Both the position numbers and the translations under genes were made by a program. Positions 1-12,234 of a stretch of DNA of 64,000 bases are shown here, one piece after another. The notes beneath the pieces were generated by a model, which saw nothing but the letters and a program-made list of their open reading frames with translations, was not told where the DNA came from and ran no database searches. Source of the stretch: Balaenoptera acutorostrata (taxonomy: Eukaryota; Chordata; Mammalia; Artiodactyla; Balaenopteridae); assembly GCF_949987535.1 (NCBI RefSeq), contig NC_080078.1, positions 54,586,207 to 54,650,206 of the forward strand, in the 5' to 3' direction. Numbering within the stretch: the stretch's first letter is position 1; each line of letters starts with the position of its first letter.

Positions 1-1135
1 CTTGCTTAAAGGAAATTGAAGGATGCCTGTCATTTCAGGTAATTTGCACTGATTCTCATAGCAGATTCTCTCCCAACCGGTGCAGAAGGGACAATGCTGA
101 TTGCAAACAGAGTATACTAGGTGAACATTTCCACATTTGTTACTCCTCTTTAACTCTTCACAAATCTAAATCCAGCCATCTGAAATTTTTTTGTGTTCTT
201 GCAAATAATTTCAGAGAAAAATGCAATTTTTAGTAGTTATTTGTTCCCTGTGGATTCCGTGGATGACTTTTTCCTCATGAGCTTGGTTATTGTGTTATTG
301 TGAGCTGCTTACTCTCCTTGGAAAATTCTTGCTGGGAATTCTTTGAGACCTAGGATGAGAGTGCATTTCTTCAAGAGAACCAACATTTACTTCTGTCAGG
401 TGTCTTCTGTCTGGGGCCAATTTAAATTAGTTATGGGCTGATGTATTATGGATCACCCAGAGGATTTAAATTTAGGTTTGCAAAGCCACTGAGCACAGAG
501 ACAGGAACTCCTCAGGTGTATTTCCCCTTCTGCTCCACTCAGAGTAACTGTGGATTTCTGACATGTGTAGGGATGAAGCTGATCCTGAGGTAGATTTATT
601 TCCGTCTCCTCTTACCCTTAAAGGTATAGCTTTTTCAGTTCCCATATTTATGAGAGCAAAGCTCCCATGAGAATCCTTTCCTTTGGGTTTCCACTCTTGT
701 TCCGTGGTCCCCATTAGGTATTGGGAAAAAAACCTCAAGTTACCCAGATTTGGTTTATACATTTGGGCAAAACCCGCAGAATGCGCTTATATTTCTGACA
801 TTTAACTAGATCTTGGACTGCAAGTCTACTAAACTATCAGTGCTATTTTATCCCAAATTTTAGTTGACTTGTAGGAAGAGTGGTCTGAATAACCTAGCCT
901 ACTATAATTCTGGAAGTGGAAATCCACATAATTCTTTATTAAATAATATAAATATAATAATAGCTGCACACACAAAGAAAACCATATATTTTTATATACA
1001 TCCAAGGGCTCACATAACTTAGAGTGGGTGTTTAGGGAATAAGGAGAAATGGAAGACTAATGGTGAAGGTTTTTTAAACAAATTTTTGGTGTCCTATTAT
1101 TTATGGAGAAAGTATGTTTCAATCGAGCTATAATT
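1..1135. other. Unassigned AT-rich sequence
   Basis: No gene, RNA or clear repeat is recognisable here. The longest open stretch (minus strand, 472-762, 96 residues) has no family resemblance and no supporting splice or promoter context. Confidence 0.5.
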
Positions 1136-1139
1136 GTGA

Positions 1140-1370
1140 CTTAATTTTTCCTCCTTGAAGTCCTTTAGATTTTTTGTTTTATATATTTGAAGCTATGTTA
1201 TTAGATGTACAAAATTTTATTTTTTATATTTTCCTTGTGATTTCAAACTTTTATCATCATGATGCATCCTCTAAAACTATAGCAATGCTTTTCAATTAAT
1301 GACATTCTTCATTTCTGATAATATAGCTATACCAGCTTTTTCTATCCTTTAAATTTTAGCCTTTGCCATA
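1140..1370 (-). repeat. Old L1 (L1M/HAL1-like) fragment, part 1, interrupted by Tigger1
   Basis: Read on the minus strand, this resembles the first part of an ancient L1 ORF2. On the plus strand one sees the typical T-rich antisense text, for example 'gctataccagctttttctatcc' near 1326-1347. The same kind of old antisense L1 text resumes on the far side of Tigger1 at 3762, so the two parts are probably one element split by the transposon. Divergence is high and the subfamily is uncertain. Confidence 0.5.
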
Positions 1371-1782
1371 CAGGCATACCTGTTTTATTTACCTTTACTT
1401 TACTGAGATTTGTAGATACTGTGTTTTTTACCAATTGAAGGTTTGTGGCACCCTGCATCAAGCAAGTCTGTCAGTGCCATTCTTCCAAATGGTCACTTCA
1501 TGTCTCTGCGTCACATTTTGATAACTCTCACAATATTTCAAATTCATTATTATTATATTTGTTATGATGATCTGTGACCAGTGATCTTTGATGTTACTAT
1601 TGTAATTGTTTGGGGGTACCACAAACAGTGCCCATATAAGATGGCAAACTTAATTGATAAATGTTGTGTGTGTTCTGACTGCTCCACCAATCAGCCATTC
1701 CCCTATCACTCCCCCTCTCCTCAGGCATCCCTAATTCCTGAAACAAAACAATGTTGAAATTAGGCCAATTAACAATGCTGCA

Positions 1783-3552
1783 ATGGCCTCTAAGTATTCA
1801 AATGAAAGGAAGAGTCACATGTCTCTTACTTTAAATCAAAAGCTAGAAATTATTAAACTTAGTGAGGAAGACATGTTGAAGACCTATATGGGTCAAAAGC
1901 TAGGCCTCTTATACCAAACAGTTAGCCAACTTGTGAATACAAAGGAAAAGCTCTTGAAGGAAATTAAAACTGCTGCTCCAATGAACACAAAAATGATAAG
2001 AAAGTGGAAGACCCTTACTGCTTATATGAAGAAAGTTTCAGTAGTCTGGATAGAAGATCAAACCAGCCACAACATTCCCATATGCCAAAGCCTAATCAAG
2101 AGCAAAGCCCTAACTCTCTTCAATTCTATGAAGGGTAAGAGAAGTGAGGAATCTTTAGAAGAAAAGTCTGAAGCTAGCAGAGATTGGTTCATAAGATTTA
2201 AGGAAAGAAGCTCTCTCCATAACACAAAAGTTCAAGGCAAAGCAGCAAGGGCTGATGCAGAAGCTGCAGCAAGTTACCCAGAAGATCTAGCTAAGATAAT
2301 TAATGAAGCTGGCTACACTAAACAACAGATTGTCAATGTAGACAAAACAGCCTGCTAGTGGAAGAAGATGCCATTTAGGACTTCCATAGCTAGAGAGAAG
2401 AAGTCAATACCTGCCTTCAAACCTTCAAAAGATTGGCTGACACTCTTGATAGGGGTTAATGCAGCTGGTGACTTGAAGTTGAAGCCAATGCTCATTTAAC
2501 ATTCTGAAAGTCCTAGGGCCATGATGCTAAATCTATTCTGCCTATGCTCTATAAATGGGACAACAAATCCTGGATGATAGCACATCTGTTAACAACATGG
2601 TTGTTAACATGGTTGTTACATGGTTGTTACTGAATATTTTAAACCTACTGCCGAGAACTACTGCTTAGAAAAAAAATTCCTTTCAAAATATTACTGCTCA
2701 TTGACAATGCACCTGGTCACCCAAGAGCTCTGATGAAGATGTACAATGAGGTTCAGTTGTTTTCATGCCTGCTAACACAACATCCATTCTGGAGCACTTG
2801 GATCAAGGAGTAATTTTTACTTTCAAGTCTTATTACTTAAGAAACACATTTCATAAAGCTATAACTACCATAGATAGTGATTCCTCTGATGGATCTGAGG
2901 AAAAATTGATTGTAAATCTTCTGGAGAGGATTCACCATTCTAGATGCCATTTTAAGAATGTCTTTTTGTGATTCATGGGAAGCGGTCCAAATGTCAACAT
3001 TAACAGGAGTTTGGAAGAAGTTGATTCCAACCCTCATGGATGACTTCAGTGGAGGAAATCACAGCAGAAATAGCAAGAGAAATATAATTAGAAGTGGAGC
3101 CTGAAGATGTGACTGAATTGCTGCAATCTCCTGATAAATCTTAAATAGACAAGGAGTTGCTTCTTATGGATGAGTAAAGAAAGTGGTTTCTTGGGACGGA
3201 AAGTACTCCTGGTGAAGATGCTGTGGAGATTGTTGAAGTGACAACAAAGGATTTATAATATTACATAAACTTGGTTGGTAAAGCAGTGGCAGGCTTCGAG
3301 TGGATTGACTTCAATTTTGAAAGAAGTTCTACTGTGGGTAAAGTCAAACCTCATTGCACGCTACAAAGAAATTGTGAAAGGAAGAATCAATCAATGTGGC
3401 AAACTCCACTTTTGTCTTATTTTTAAAAATTGCTACAGCCACTCCAACCTTCAGCAAACACCACCCTGATCATTCAACAGCCATCAACATCAAAGAGAGA
3501 GCTTCCACCAGAAAAAAGATTATAATTTACTGAAGGCTCAGATGATGGTTAG
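1783..3552 (+). pseudogene. Tigger1 transposase pseudogene (pogo/CENP-B-like DDE transposase)
   Basis: The frame opens with [20 protein letters not shown] and runs 191 residues to a stop at 2356-2358; an intact Tigger1 transposase is several hundred residues longer. Residues about 15-70 look like the first helix-turn-helix (psq-type) and about 75-145 like the CENP-B-type DNA-binding domain. Residues about 180-191 reach the start of the DDE catalytic domain. There the first catalytic motif reads N-V-D-K-T, where the family usually has D-E-T. Downstream similarity continues in broken frames: a second catalytic-type motif L-L-I-D-N-A-P-G-H is visible at about 2693-2722, and the aspartate of L-D-A lies near 2943-2951. 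Stops, indels and a local tandem expansion (about 2587-2632) make it non-functional. Confidence 0.88.
2587..2632 (+). repeat. Short tandem expansion inside Tigger1
   Basis: The unit acatggttgtta occurs about three times in succession (11-12 bp steps) where related Tigger1 copies have it once. It looks like local slippage in this copy and it disrupts the transposase frame. Confidence 0.75.
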
Positions 3553-3761
3553 CATTTTCTAGCAATAACATATTTAAAATTAAGATGTGTACTTTTGTTT
3601 AGACAATGCTATTGCACACTTGATAGACTACAGTATAGTGCAAACATAACTTTTATATGCACTGAAAAACCAAAAAAATTGTGTGACTCACTTTACTGTG
3701 ATGTTTGCTTTATTGCAATGGTCTGGAACAGGACCTGCTATATCTTCCAGGTATGCCTGTA

Positions 3762-5350
3762 TTCCTATGTTTTATATGTGCTTATAAACAACACATAGTT
3801 TCATTTTCATTTTATCCAGTGTAAAACCAGTTACCTTTTAATTTTTGTATTTTGTTTTAACTCTATGATCTTATTAAGTGCTTTTGCTTTATCACTCATG
3901 CTCGTTACACTATTTTACTTACTTTTTGTCCCCTTTTGCACTGTTAATTATTTTTATTATTGTACTTCTGATATTAGCTTACTAGTTATATATTCTTTTA
4001 TTATTCTTTCACTGATTATGAGGCATTCTTTCCTTATCAAATCTGTTATTAATTATTAATTATATCCTTTTCCAGAGTTATGCAAGGACCTTAAATCCTT
4101 ATAGTCCATTTATCCCTCTTCTGATATATATGAAAATATATGCAACGTTTTCATATATTTTAACTTTCTGTATATTTTATAAACTTTTATTATTTTTAAA
4201 TATTATTAATATTATATTTATTCAAATTTTTATATTTTTCATTGTCTGTCATAATGACTTATATTTGTAAAACTCTCACCTGGTATCTTTTTTCTTCTGG
4301 CTGAAGAGTATCATTTATTATTTCCTTTAGGGGAATCTGCTGGTGACATTTCTTTCGTTTAGTTTGAGTAAAAAAAATGTTTTTATTTGACTTTCATTAT
4401 TAAAGGATATTTTCTGGGAACAGAATTTTAGGATGGTAATTATCTTATTTCAACACATTTAATATGTCATTCTATTTTTGCCTGCTTTCCATTTTTCTAT
4501 TCAGAAGACAGCTTTCCATCTAATTGTTATTCTTTTGAAGGTAACTTTTTCTCTAGCTTATTTTGATATTTACTAATTATCTTTTAATTGTCAGTTTTAC
4601 TTTGCTGGGCCTACATAAATTCCTTCTTATTTATTCTGCTTGGGGTTCATTGTGACTGTTGGATCTGTGACTTAATATCCTTCAACAGTACTACAAAATT
4701 CTCAGCCATTTTCTCTCCATGCAACGTTTCTACTCTTTTATTTTTCACCATCATAGGACTCCAATTCTACGTAGTTAGCTTTTCTTGTGGTGTTCTCTAT
4801 ATCTTTTAATCTTCTGTATTTTATATCTTTTTTATCTCTCTGTGATTTTTTCTGGATATTTTTTTCTGACCTATTATACATTTCACTATTTCTGTCTTCA
4901 TGTTTGATCTAATTGTTATTTACTTATTTAGCTCTTCTTTATGGTTATTGTGTTTTTAAATTCTAGACATTTTATTTAGTTTTACTTAAAGTTCAAATTC
5001 ATACTTGAAATTTTAATCTTTTTTTATATCATTCAGCATAATAAGCATAGCTCTTTTAAAGCCTATGCTTGATAACTGCAAAATCTGAAGCCCCAGTGGG
5101 TCTTTTTTGTTTGTCTGTTAATTATCTTTCTTCCATGTGGGCTTATGTCTTCAAGTGACTAACGTTTTATTTGGGGGAGGTCTTTTGTTTGCAAGATAAT
5201 AAAGCTTCAGATGATAGACTATGTTAGTTCCCTTCAGAAAGAATTTAAGTTGGGTTTTGTTTTTTTGTTGTTGTTGTTGATTTCCTATTAGGTTTCTAAG
5301 GGCATTACTCTCAAGGATTATCTTAATCAAATTTCAGACACTAATATTAT
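3762..5350 (-). repeat. Old L1 (L1M/HAL1-like) fragment, part 2
   Basis: The plus strand is T-rich with text typical of antisense L1 ORF1 and the ORF1/ORF2 junction, for example the stretch around 4395-4480 ('ggatattttctgggaacaga...'). It follows the TA at the end of Tigger1 and appears to continue the L1 text found before 1370. All frames are heavily interrupted. Boundaries and subfamily are uncertain. Confidence 0.5.
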
Positions 5351-5480
5351 TTGAAACTGAGGTGCTGTCATTATGAGGACTTATTAACTCTAGACTCAAG
5401 TTCCAAGTCCTTGAAGTTTGTATCAGTATGGGCTCAATCAGGAAAGGAAAACTACTGTGAGTCATGGGCTAAGAAATTCA

Positions 5481-5789
5481 GGGCTTCCCTGGTGGCTCAG
5501 TGGTTGAGAATCTGCCTGCCAATGCAGGGAACACGGATTCGAGCCCTGGTCTGGGAGGATCCCGCATGCCGCAGAGCAACTGGGCCTGTGAGCCACAAAT
5601 ACTGAGCCTGCGTGCCTGGAGCCTGTGCTCCACAACGGGAGAGGCCGCGATAGTGAGAGGCCTGCATACCATGATGAAGAGTGGCCCCCGCTTGCCACAA
5701 CTGGAGAAAGCCCTTGCACAGAAACAAAGACCCAACACAGCCATAAATTAATTAATTAATTAATTAATTTAAAAAAAAAAAAGAAAGAA
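5481..5789 (+). mobile_element. CHR-type SINE (tRNA-derived), full length
   Basis: This is a complete SINE of about 300 bp starting gggcttccctggtggctcag. The 5' part is tRNA-like with a plausible RNA polymerase III A box (tggctcagtgg, 5493-5503) and B box (ggattcgagcc, 5535-5545). The tRNA-unrelated body follows, then an (ATTA)n and A-rich tail at 5744-5789. The direct repeat aagaattca-type site, exactly aagaaattca at 5471-5480 and 5790-5799, is its target-site duplication. Low divergence suggests a fairly young insertion. CHR SINEs are known from Cetacea and Hippopotamidae, so this is the best taxonomic marker in the window. It is not a tRNA gene. Confidence 0.95.
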
Positions 5790-5799
5790 AAGAAATTCA

Positions 5800-6950
5800 A
5801 TATTTTGTACTTGTAGGAGGAGCTGAAGAATTGAAGGGGCTGAAAGGAATAGTTGGAAGATCACAAAATCACCAGCCATTCCATCTGATTAAGCCAAGTA
5901 ACCCAGACACCAAGTGATATCATAAAAGTGAAGCTGGTTATGATGTCTACAAGAAACTCTTGCTTTTAGTAATCTGAAGGCAAGAGTTTAATCATAGGCT
6001 TAGAATAGTTGTTAATTAGTAAGAATTGTAGTAATGAAGAAGAACTGAACATTGAGCAGCAGAGATTGAGGATAAGCTGAAACTTTCAAACATATCTGCA
6101 TCTCACCCCATCTAATCATGATAATGTTCACAGAGCAATGGTAAATGCTTTACTTACATCTCCCTAATCTTCTGCAAATTCCTCTTTTGGCCAATTCCAA
6201 GAAGTATCATACAGGGAATAATATTCTAAAATATAAAGTTTCCCCCTTAACCAAGTTTATAATAGAATATTCCAGCACAAAGTCCCAACACAAATGAGGG
6301 GTGTTCAGGATTATCTCTGTATCCTGGGAATTCAGCAATGTTATCAGTGCATGTCTTTTAATTACCCCATTAGTTTCTTTGTGGTCCTTCTTGGTTGAAG
6401 TTTTTATGTTTTTTTCATCTTATGGAAATCTTTTTCTAATGTACCTGTGGTGATTTCATTCCTGTTGTAAAAATATTTTTGATGAGTCTCTCACTTTTCT
6501 GCATATTTTGTGAGCAGAAACACTGACTGTCCTTTGTTCCATAATATCTTTGACAAGTATTATATAACAAACATCCTTGGAATATAAAGATAGTGTCTCC
6601 ATTTGGAGCAAAGAGCAAGGTTGCATACATCTTGGAAAGGCAAGGATAGTGTCTTTCTCCAGTATAAAAGACCTGCATGCTTATTCCCATTATAAATGTT
6701 TTGAGTTACTTAACTTCAGGTTTTTCTTCTATAATGCCACCTACTGCATGAACAGGCAACCATTTGGAGCCATCATGTCACCCTGCAAAATTTGGGGGAA
6801 GTGGAACTGATGCAAATATTCTTATACTCATGGTCCTTTCTGTGCTATGAGTATCAAAGTGTTTTATCTCTGACCCAGAGTCTTATGTCTTCTGCCAATC
6901 TCAATAAAACTATGGCCTGCTAACTTCTTAGCTTGAAAGTAGGGTAAAAT
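5800..6950. other. Unassigned sequence
   Basis: No gene or confidently named repeat is visible. Small open frames at 6436-6690 (minus) and 6577-6810 (plus) overlap each other and show no domain. Confidence 0.4.
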
Positions 6951-6959
6951 CCAAGGTTC

Positions 6960-7270
6960 ACAGTTTTTGTCATTGCCCTCTATTTTTTTTTTCTGATATT
7001 TTGTTTTCTTCTTAAATTCCTATTAGATGGATACTGTATTTGGTACACATATCTTTCAATTCTAGAAGTCATCTCTCCTATTTGCCAGTGATTCATCTTG
7101 TTGCCTTTCATTTTTTGGGACTTAATTGACTTATTTTTCTAAATTACTAATTACCTTCTGATGTTGTTCATTATATTATTCAGCCTTTTGACTAAAGGCA
7201 CTAACAATTTTTAAATTCCCTCCAATATTCTTATTTTATTTATTCTCTTTTATAACATTCATTTAGGCTC
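6960..7270 (-). repeat. Possible ancient L1 ORF1-region fragment
   Basis: T-rich plus-strand text resembling antisense L1 ORF1 (for example 'ttctagaagtcatctctcct' at about 7061) suggests a very old minus-strand L1 or HAL1 piece. The match is weak and I cannot give exact ends. Confidence 0.3.
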
Positions 7271-8560
7271 TTATTGACTTCTCTACCAAGACTCAAAACT
7301 CAAGCTGGGAGACCTTCCCAGGTAGATCTTGCATTTTTAAAGGATATAGTAGTTGGGAGTTTAATCAAGAGTAAGAGATTGATGCCAGTCAATCTGAATA
7401 TGCAGGGAGTGAAATGAAATCAGAAATTGTTAAGAATTACTGATCTGCTGATGGTACCTTTTTTTTCCCCAAGGATTTTAACACATACATTATTTCTAAA
7501 TAATCCAATCTTTTTTTTTTAGTGAGAATTTCAAACATAGAAGAAGCAAACAAAAGTGCTCACTCCACAATTCTTGACACCAAGTTATTGGAAACATTTT
7601 TGACTCATCTGTCCTTTAACAAATACAGTTTACTGAAATACAAAGAGAAAAACAAAATGTGTTCAAAATAAGCTATGAGTCTCAGACTAGTGGTTCTCAG
7701 TCTCTTTCCCTTTCTCCTATGTACTTGTTTTACAAGTACATTGAGATTGGTATTGACCAATGTGGACAGCCTGGACCCTTTGTTAAAACCTCACGCTGCC
7801 CTATTTCTTTGGGCAAAATAAAGTTTATTTTTCTAAAAAGAAGGAAAGAATTAGCAAACTAACCAAATTTTATACTATTACTGAGGCTCTTGGTTTATGT
7901 TTGGTCTCCAATCACTTCAGCAGACATGTGAGCATGCTCTGACAAACTAGAGAACTCTCTGTGCACTTAGCAGAGATAGACTTCAGTTTATGATCCAGAT
8001 GAAACTGCAGTAGCAAGCCATAATTATTCAAGTGGTTTCATAACTTGTCTACTGTTTTGGAATCAGCTGTACCTCAATTCTCTGCTTTTTGGTCCAATCC
8101 AAAAACGTTCCCTTGGTAGGAATCCTGCAAATGGATCTTTTTATTTTAATTTTTTACCTTTCTCTAATAATTCAGTCAGGTTTTACTAGACCAGACAAGC
8201 AGGAGATGAGTTTTCCACAGCCTTTTATTGTTGCCAGGAAATCTCCGGGCTTGGTTACATTTCTGTCTTTTGGTGCTAATTTTGTAACTTCTGTTTTTTA
8301 TTTCAACTGGATGAATTCCTTCCATGTCAGGTCTATGACCTCAGTGAGCTCATGGAGCTCCCTCAAATATGACCAGCACACAGGTTTTTAACTTGCTTGG
8401 TGCATTGCTTCCAAAATATCCATGTTCAAGCTTCCATGTTCCCCCAGGTATAAGCCACTGTGAGAAACCTATCATTCATATCCTCAGATTATTTATTAAT
8501 CTATTTCTGCCCAAATCGATTTACAATTCAGTGGACTTTCTGGGAAATCTGATATTAGAG
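7271..8560. other. Unassigned sequence
   Basis: Nothing recognisable. Open frames at 8089-8391 and 8369-8608 overlap and carry no motif. The second runs into a MIR element. Confidence 0.4.
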
Positions 8561-8561
8561 G

Positions 8562-8660
8562 CTAAAATGACAAGTTTTAGAGCCAGAGTTCCTGGGTTTG
8601 AACCCTGACTCTGTCATTTACTAGCAGAGTGATGCTGGAAAAAATATTTAATATTTTGCA
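8562..8660 (+). repeat. MIR SINE fragment
   Basis: The segment 'gggtttgaaccctgactctgtcatttac' style core, split here as gggtttgaaccctgactctg followed by tcatttactagcagagtgat, is the diagnostic MIR region between the B box and the conserved core. The copy is short and diverged, as expected for this ancient mammalian family. Confidence 0.75.
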
Positions 8661-8734
8661 TAACACTTAATGATTCAAACATCTTTAAGTCTTCCTAAGT
8701 CTATCAATAAACATCTAAATACCTTAGTCTGGCT

Positions 8735-9005
8735 CTCAGAACCCTCTGAAATATGACCCCAGATAATTCCTCACCAAAATTTGGCTTCCTCCTCTTAATT
8801 ATACCATCCGTAACTTCCAAAATGTTATTCCTTCTCCATCCACCCATCTAAATGCTTCTCATCCTATATCCCAGTACAAATTGCACTTCCTTTGTGGAGT
8901 CCTCCAAGGTTACTGGATCTCATAATGACATCCGTTTTTTCTAAACTCTTGGAGTGTTTATTGTCAGTACTTCATCATGTGACCTAGTACAGAATTTTCT
9001 AAATT
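8735..9005 (+). repeat. L2 LINE 3'-end fragment
   Basis: Pyrimidine-rich text running through 'ttccttctccatccaccc' (about 8828) to a 'tttattgtcagtacttcatc' tail resembles the 3' part of L2 ORF2 and its UTR. It is diverged and 5'-truncated. Confidence 0.5.
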
Positions 9006-10084
9006 CCTTTTTTTTATTTTAATATACCTATCTAGGAGGGAAAAAATACAGATGATTAAGTAAGCTTAGAAGTACTGGATTAAATATAGTTTAAAATGTT
9101 GCTCAACTCTAATACTCTTTGGAAAATTTTCTTAATGTATAATTTATTTTCAAAGAAAGACTAGAATATATAATATTTCCCAAGATTATTATTAGATAGT
9201 ACATTTTAAAAAGTGAAACCAGAACTATTGATTAGTGGAACACTTTTTGTAACATGCTACTCTTGCTTAATTTGATTATTTCCTGAATTGTAATCTCAAC
9301 TTCTCACCTAAGGTAAATTTCTTGAGGGTTTACATATCTACATAACACTTAAAAAAATGATGAATGACCATTGTTATACAGGCATTAGGAGTATTTTTAA
9401 AATACTTGCTGATTCTTTACCTGCCTACTTTTTCTTTCCTTTTCTTTTCCCTTTTTTCTTTTTTTTTCATTTTCAAATTTTCCTCTTTCAGTTTCTTTAT
9501 AATTTCTAATAGGATTTAATCTCCAGTTCTTCACTTAGTCATTAACATTGATTCGTTCATATCAGAAGAGTTAGATAAGCGTAGCAGAACCCTTCTGAAT
9601 GATATGGGATAAAGAATTTATTATAGTCATTAGATTGCTCACAAGTTTTGAATATAGTGTTGGTCTGAAGTTGCTATAGGTCAGGGCTAGTGGGAAAGAA
9701 ACCTGGACATGAAATAGGGAAGAATGAAGACAAATTGAGCCAGAGGGTTCAAACCAGAAGTTTGTCCAAACAAAAGGACAAATGGGAGCCAATGTCTGTC
9801 CATCAAGGCATCCAACCTTGACAGTGAAGAAGCTGGTATCATTTGTCACAGAGCTGCACAATTTTAGATTCAGAACTTGAGAACTGAAATAGTAGATCGA
9901 GTGAGAGCTGGAGGAACTGCTGTCTCACACTAGCTACAGCTATCCCTATTGCCTAAGCTGACCTTTCAAGTCTCATGTAAATTTCTCTTATGGCCAATCC
10001 TGACTTGCAACTATCTGCGACAGGGCATTCTGGGAAATGAAGTTCCTGCTTAGTTAGGTTGACACAGTGCAAAATACCACACTT
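9006..10084. other. Unassigned sequence
   Basis: No gene or repeat identified. It includes a pyrimidine-rich tract (about 9420-9485). The minus-strand open frame at 9571-9861 (96 residues) has no recognisable domain. Confidence 0.4.
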
Positions 10085-10089
10085 ATGGA

Positions 10090-10245
10090 GTCATGAGAAT
10101 TGGAAAAGATACTAGAGCCAATTATCCTAATCTTCCCAAGCTACAGAGGAGGAAATTGTAACTCAGGGAGGTTGTGTCTTGTTCAAGAATCATAATTAGC
10201 TAGAGTCAGAGTGGAAAAATGAATCAATACTTCTGATTCCCAGTC
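10090..10245 (+). repeat. MIR-like fragment
   Basis: The text 'acagaggaggaaattgtaac' followed by 'tcagggaggttgtgtcttgt' (10143-10185) matches the MIR-family pattern around 'gaggaaactgaggctcag'. It is strongly diverged, and orientation is inferred from that pattern. Confidence 0.45.
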
Positions 10246-10498
10246 CATTCTTCCCTCCTGATATTCCTCTTGGAAACACAATGGTCTAGAGTATATTTTA
10301 TGACAAATTAGATCCAAACTCCTACACCCTCTTGGGACTTCCTCTAATGGGACACAATTTTATATGGCAAGTTATATCTAAATCCTTCTCTCTGACCATC
10401 ACCTGAAATACCTTCTTTGACAAACATATGAGCATTCTGAGGGACTCAGGTTTATCATTTGTTAAGTAAGGATCCCTATCAAAGTTAAATTTCTAGCC

Positions 10499-10712
10499 TA
10501 GGGTTTCTTTATCTGGGCACTCTTGAAATTTGGAGCTGGGTAATGCCTTGTAGTATGTGTGGTGGAGGGCAGGGGCTGTTCTGGGCATGGTAGGATATTT
10601 AGCAGCACCCTTGGCCTCTACTCACTAAATGCCAGTAACATGGCCTTAGTCATGATAAAAATGTCTGCTGACATTGTAAATATTCCCTGGTTAAGAATGT
10701 CTGGTCTAGCAG
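10499..10712 (-). mobile_element. MER20 (non-autonomous hAT-Charlie DNA transposon)
   Basis: The segment 'gggctgttctgggcatggta' (about 10572) followed by 'ggatatttagcagcaccctt' and 'ggcctctactcactaaatgc' is diagnostic of MER20 in reverse orientation. The ends lie near 'agggtttctttatctgggca' and 'ggttaagaatgtctgg'. At about 214 bp it is close to the full family length of roughly 220 bp. MER20 has no coding capacity; some copies have been reported as regulatory elements in mammals, which I cannot assess here. Confidence 0.8.
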
Positions 10713-12230
10713 CTAATTTATTTAGATTAACAAAACAATTTTCTTTTCTAGCACTTGCTATATTGTGGGAACATAGTTTTTTTGTTTTTCATTTTTTTTT
10801 TCAAGCTACAAAATATTTCACTTTCTATATCCCAACAAGACCCTCTCCATCTACTTTCCCTGTGAAACTCTTTTTGTTCTAGCTGAGAACTGAACCTACT
10901 CGGCAGTAAGAGTATTCAAAGCAGGCAATGAGGATATCTATGAAATTATTTTATGCATTGTCTATACTCAATTGTTTATATAGAGGATATGCAGGAAAAC
11001 TAATGATGTGGTTAAGAAATAGACCAGATGACATTCACAGTAAGGACCTGCTTAAAAGATTAACTCTCTCCTACTTTACAAGGTATATCAAGGGCTCTTT
11101 TAGAGCCTGCACACTTTTGCATGCATAAAGCCACAGTTGGTAGCACATCAAACTTCATGACTCTGATGGAGCATCAACTGATACTCTTGATAGAATCTAA
11201 GACATTTCTTCTATTTTGCTGTAAAAACATGACAGTTTTGTAATTTTGGTTGAGATGTACAATAATAAAGAGATGTCATCAAAAATAAATTTGTTTTGTT
11301 TTAGCCAAAATGAGGCCATGAGTTCAATGTTGCTTATCTTTATCCTCCATGAACAGGAACATGAAGAAGTAATAAGCGAAGATGTAAGATTTCTTTGGTG
11401 GTCTCTTAAAATCTTGCCCTTTCAAAACTCAGTTGGTGTCTTTGAATACGACCCGTTTGTATTTAGAATCCACCAATTACTTTCCATAACCTTTCAAAAA
11501 CAAAAACAAAAACCCAAATTCTATGCCATGATCTAGGAGAAGATGTTTGATTTGTTCAGCCTATTTCTTGACTTTATCTTCCACAACTCTCCCTTTTTCG
11601 TAACTATACTTTAGCCAAAATGACCTTTCTGTTCATCATAAGCTGTCAGTCTTGGAACTTTTGTATCTCTTGTCCATTGTACCTGGAAAGATCTCTCTTC
11701 TTCTTCTTAAGACTGGTTTTTCCTCATCCTCAGGTCTGTTGAAAATTAAGACTTCCATGTTCTGGATTCATTAGTCTGAGGTGAAGCACAGAAATGTGCA
11801 TTTTCATGAGAAACTGAGGCAATGCTGATACAGATCATTTACCTATATACATTGAAGAACCCTAATTTCAAATTCTAAATGATGCAATTGCAATTCCTAA
11901 GAGCAATAGAGGAAACTTCTCCCACTAGACTTTCTCCCATCGAAATAAGCCCTGGAGAGACATTGTCCTGAGGACTCAGCTTTCCTTGGAAAGAAGTAAA
12001 AAACCCACTGCAAAATCCCACCAATCACCTATTTCATATTGTGCCTTTGTGACATCAACTTCTTCAATGAAAGATGCCTAACTTACGGTGTTGACCAATC
12101 TCTCATTTCTTCCTACCAAGCTGATTTGTCATTCTCTAAAGTTTTCTCAAAACTGTATTTGATGCATCTTTGGATTTAAGGAAAATAAAATAAAAAGATC
12201 TTTTTACTGTACTAAGTGTTGGCTTACTCA
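10713..12230. other. Mostly unassigned sequence
   Basis: No gene found. A worn L2-like stretch may occur near 11600-11760 (pyrimidine-rich with 'gtccattgtacctggaaaga'), but support is weak. Open frames at 10559-10882, 10928-11128 and 11246-11536 show no domain; the first is built on MER20. Confidence 0.4.
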
Positions 12231-12234
12231 TTCT

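Larger units (their letters stand above)
1371..3759 (+). mobile_element. Tigger1 DNA transposon (Tc1/mariner superfamily), full length
   Basis: The element begins with caggcatacctg at 1371 and ends with the inverted complement, ccaggtatgcctg, at 3759. It is flanked by TA dinucleotides (1369-1370 and 3760-3761), the target-site duplication expected for the Tc1/mariner superfamily. At 2389 bp it is close to the usual Tigger1 length of about 2.4 kb. The interior matches the family along its whole length: a leader, a pogo-like transposase reading frame from 1783, and an AT-rich 3' end. Many point changes, small gaps and stops show that it is an old, dead copy. It sits inside an older minus-strand L1. 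Confidence 0.93.

Noticed and set aside
5481..5580. tRNA-like A and B boxes suggesting a tRNA gene
   Set aside because: They are part of a tRNA-derived SINE: the tRNA-unrelated body, the tail and target-site duplications follow, and no proper cloverleaf 3' half is present.
5462..5751. Several 76-88 residue open frames on both strands
   Set aside because: All lie inside the CHR SINE; they reflect its GC-rich body and not genes.
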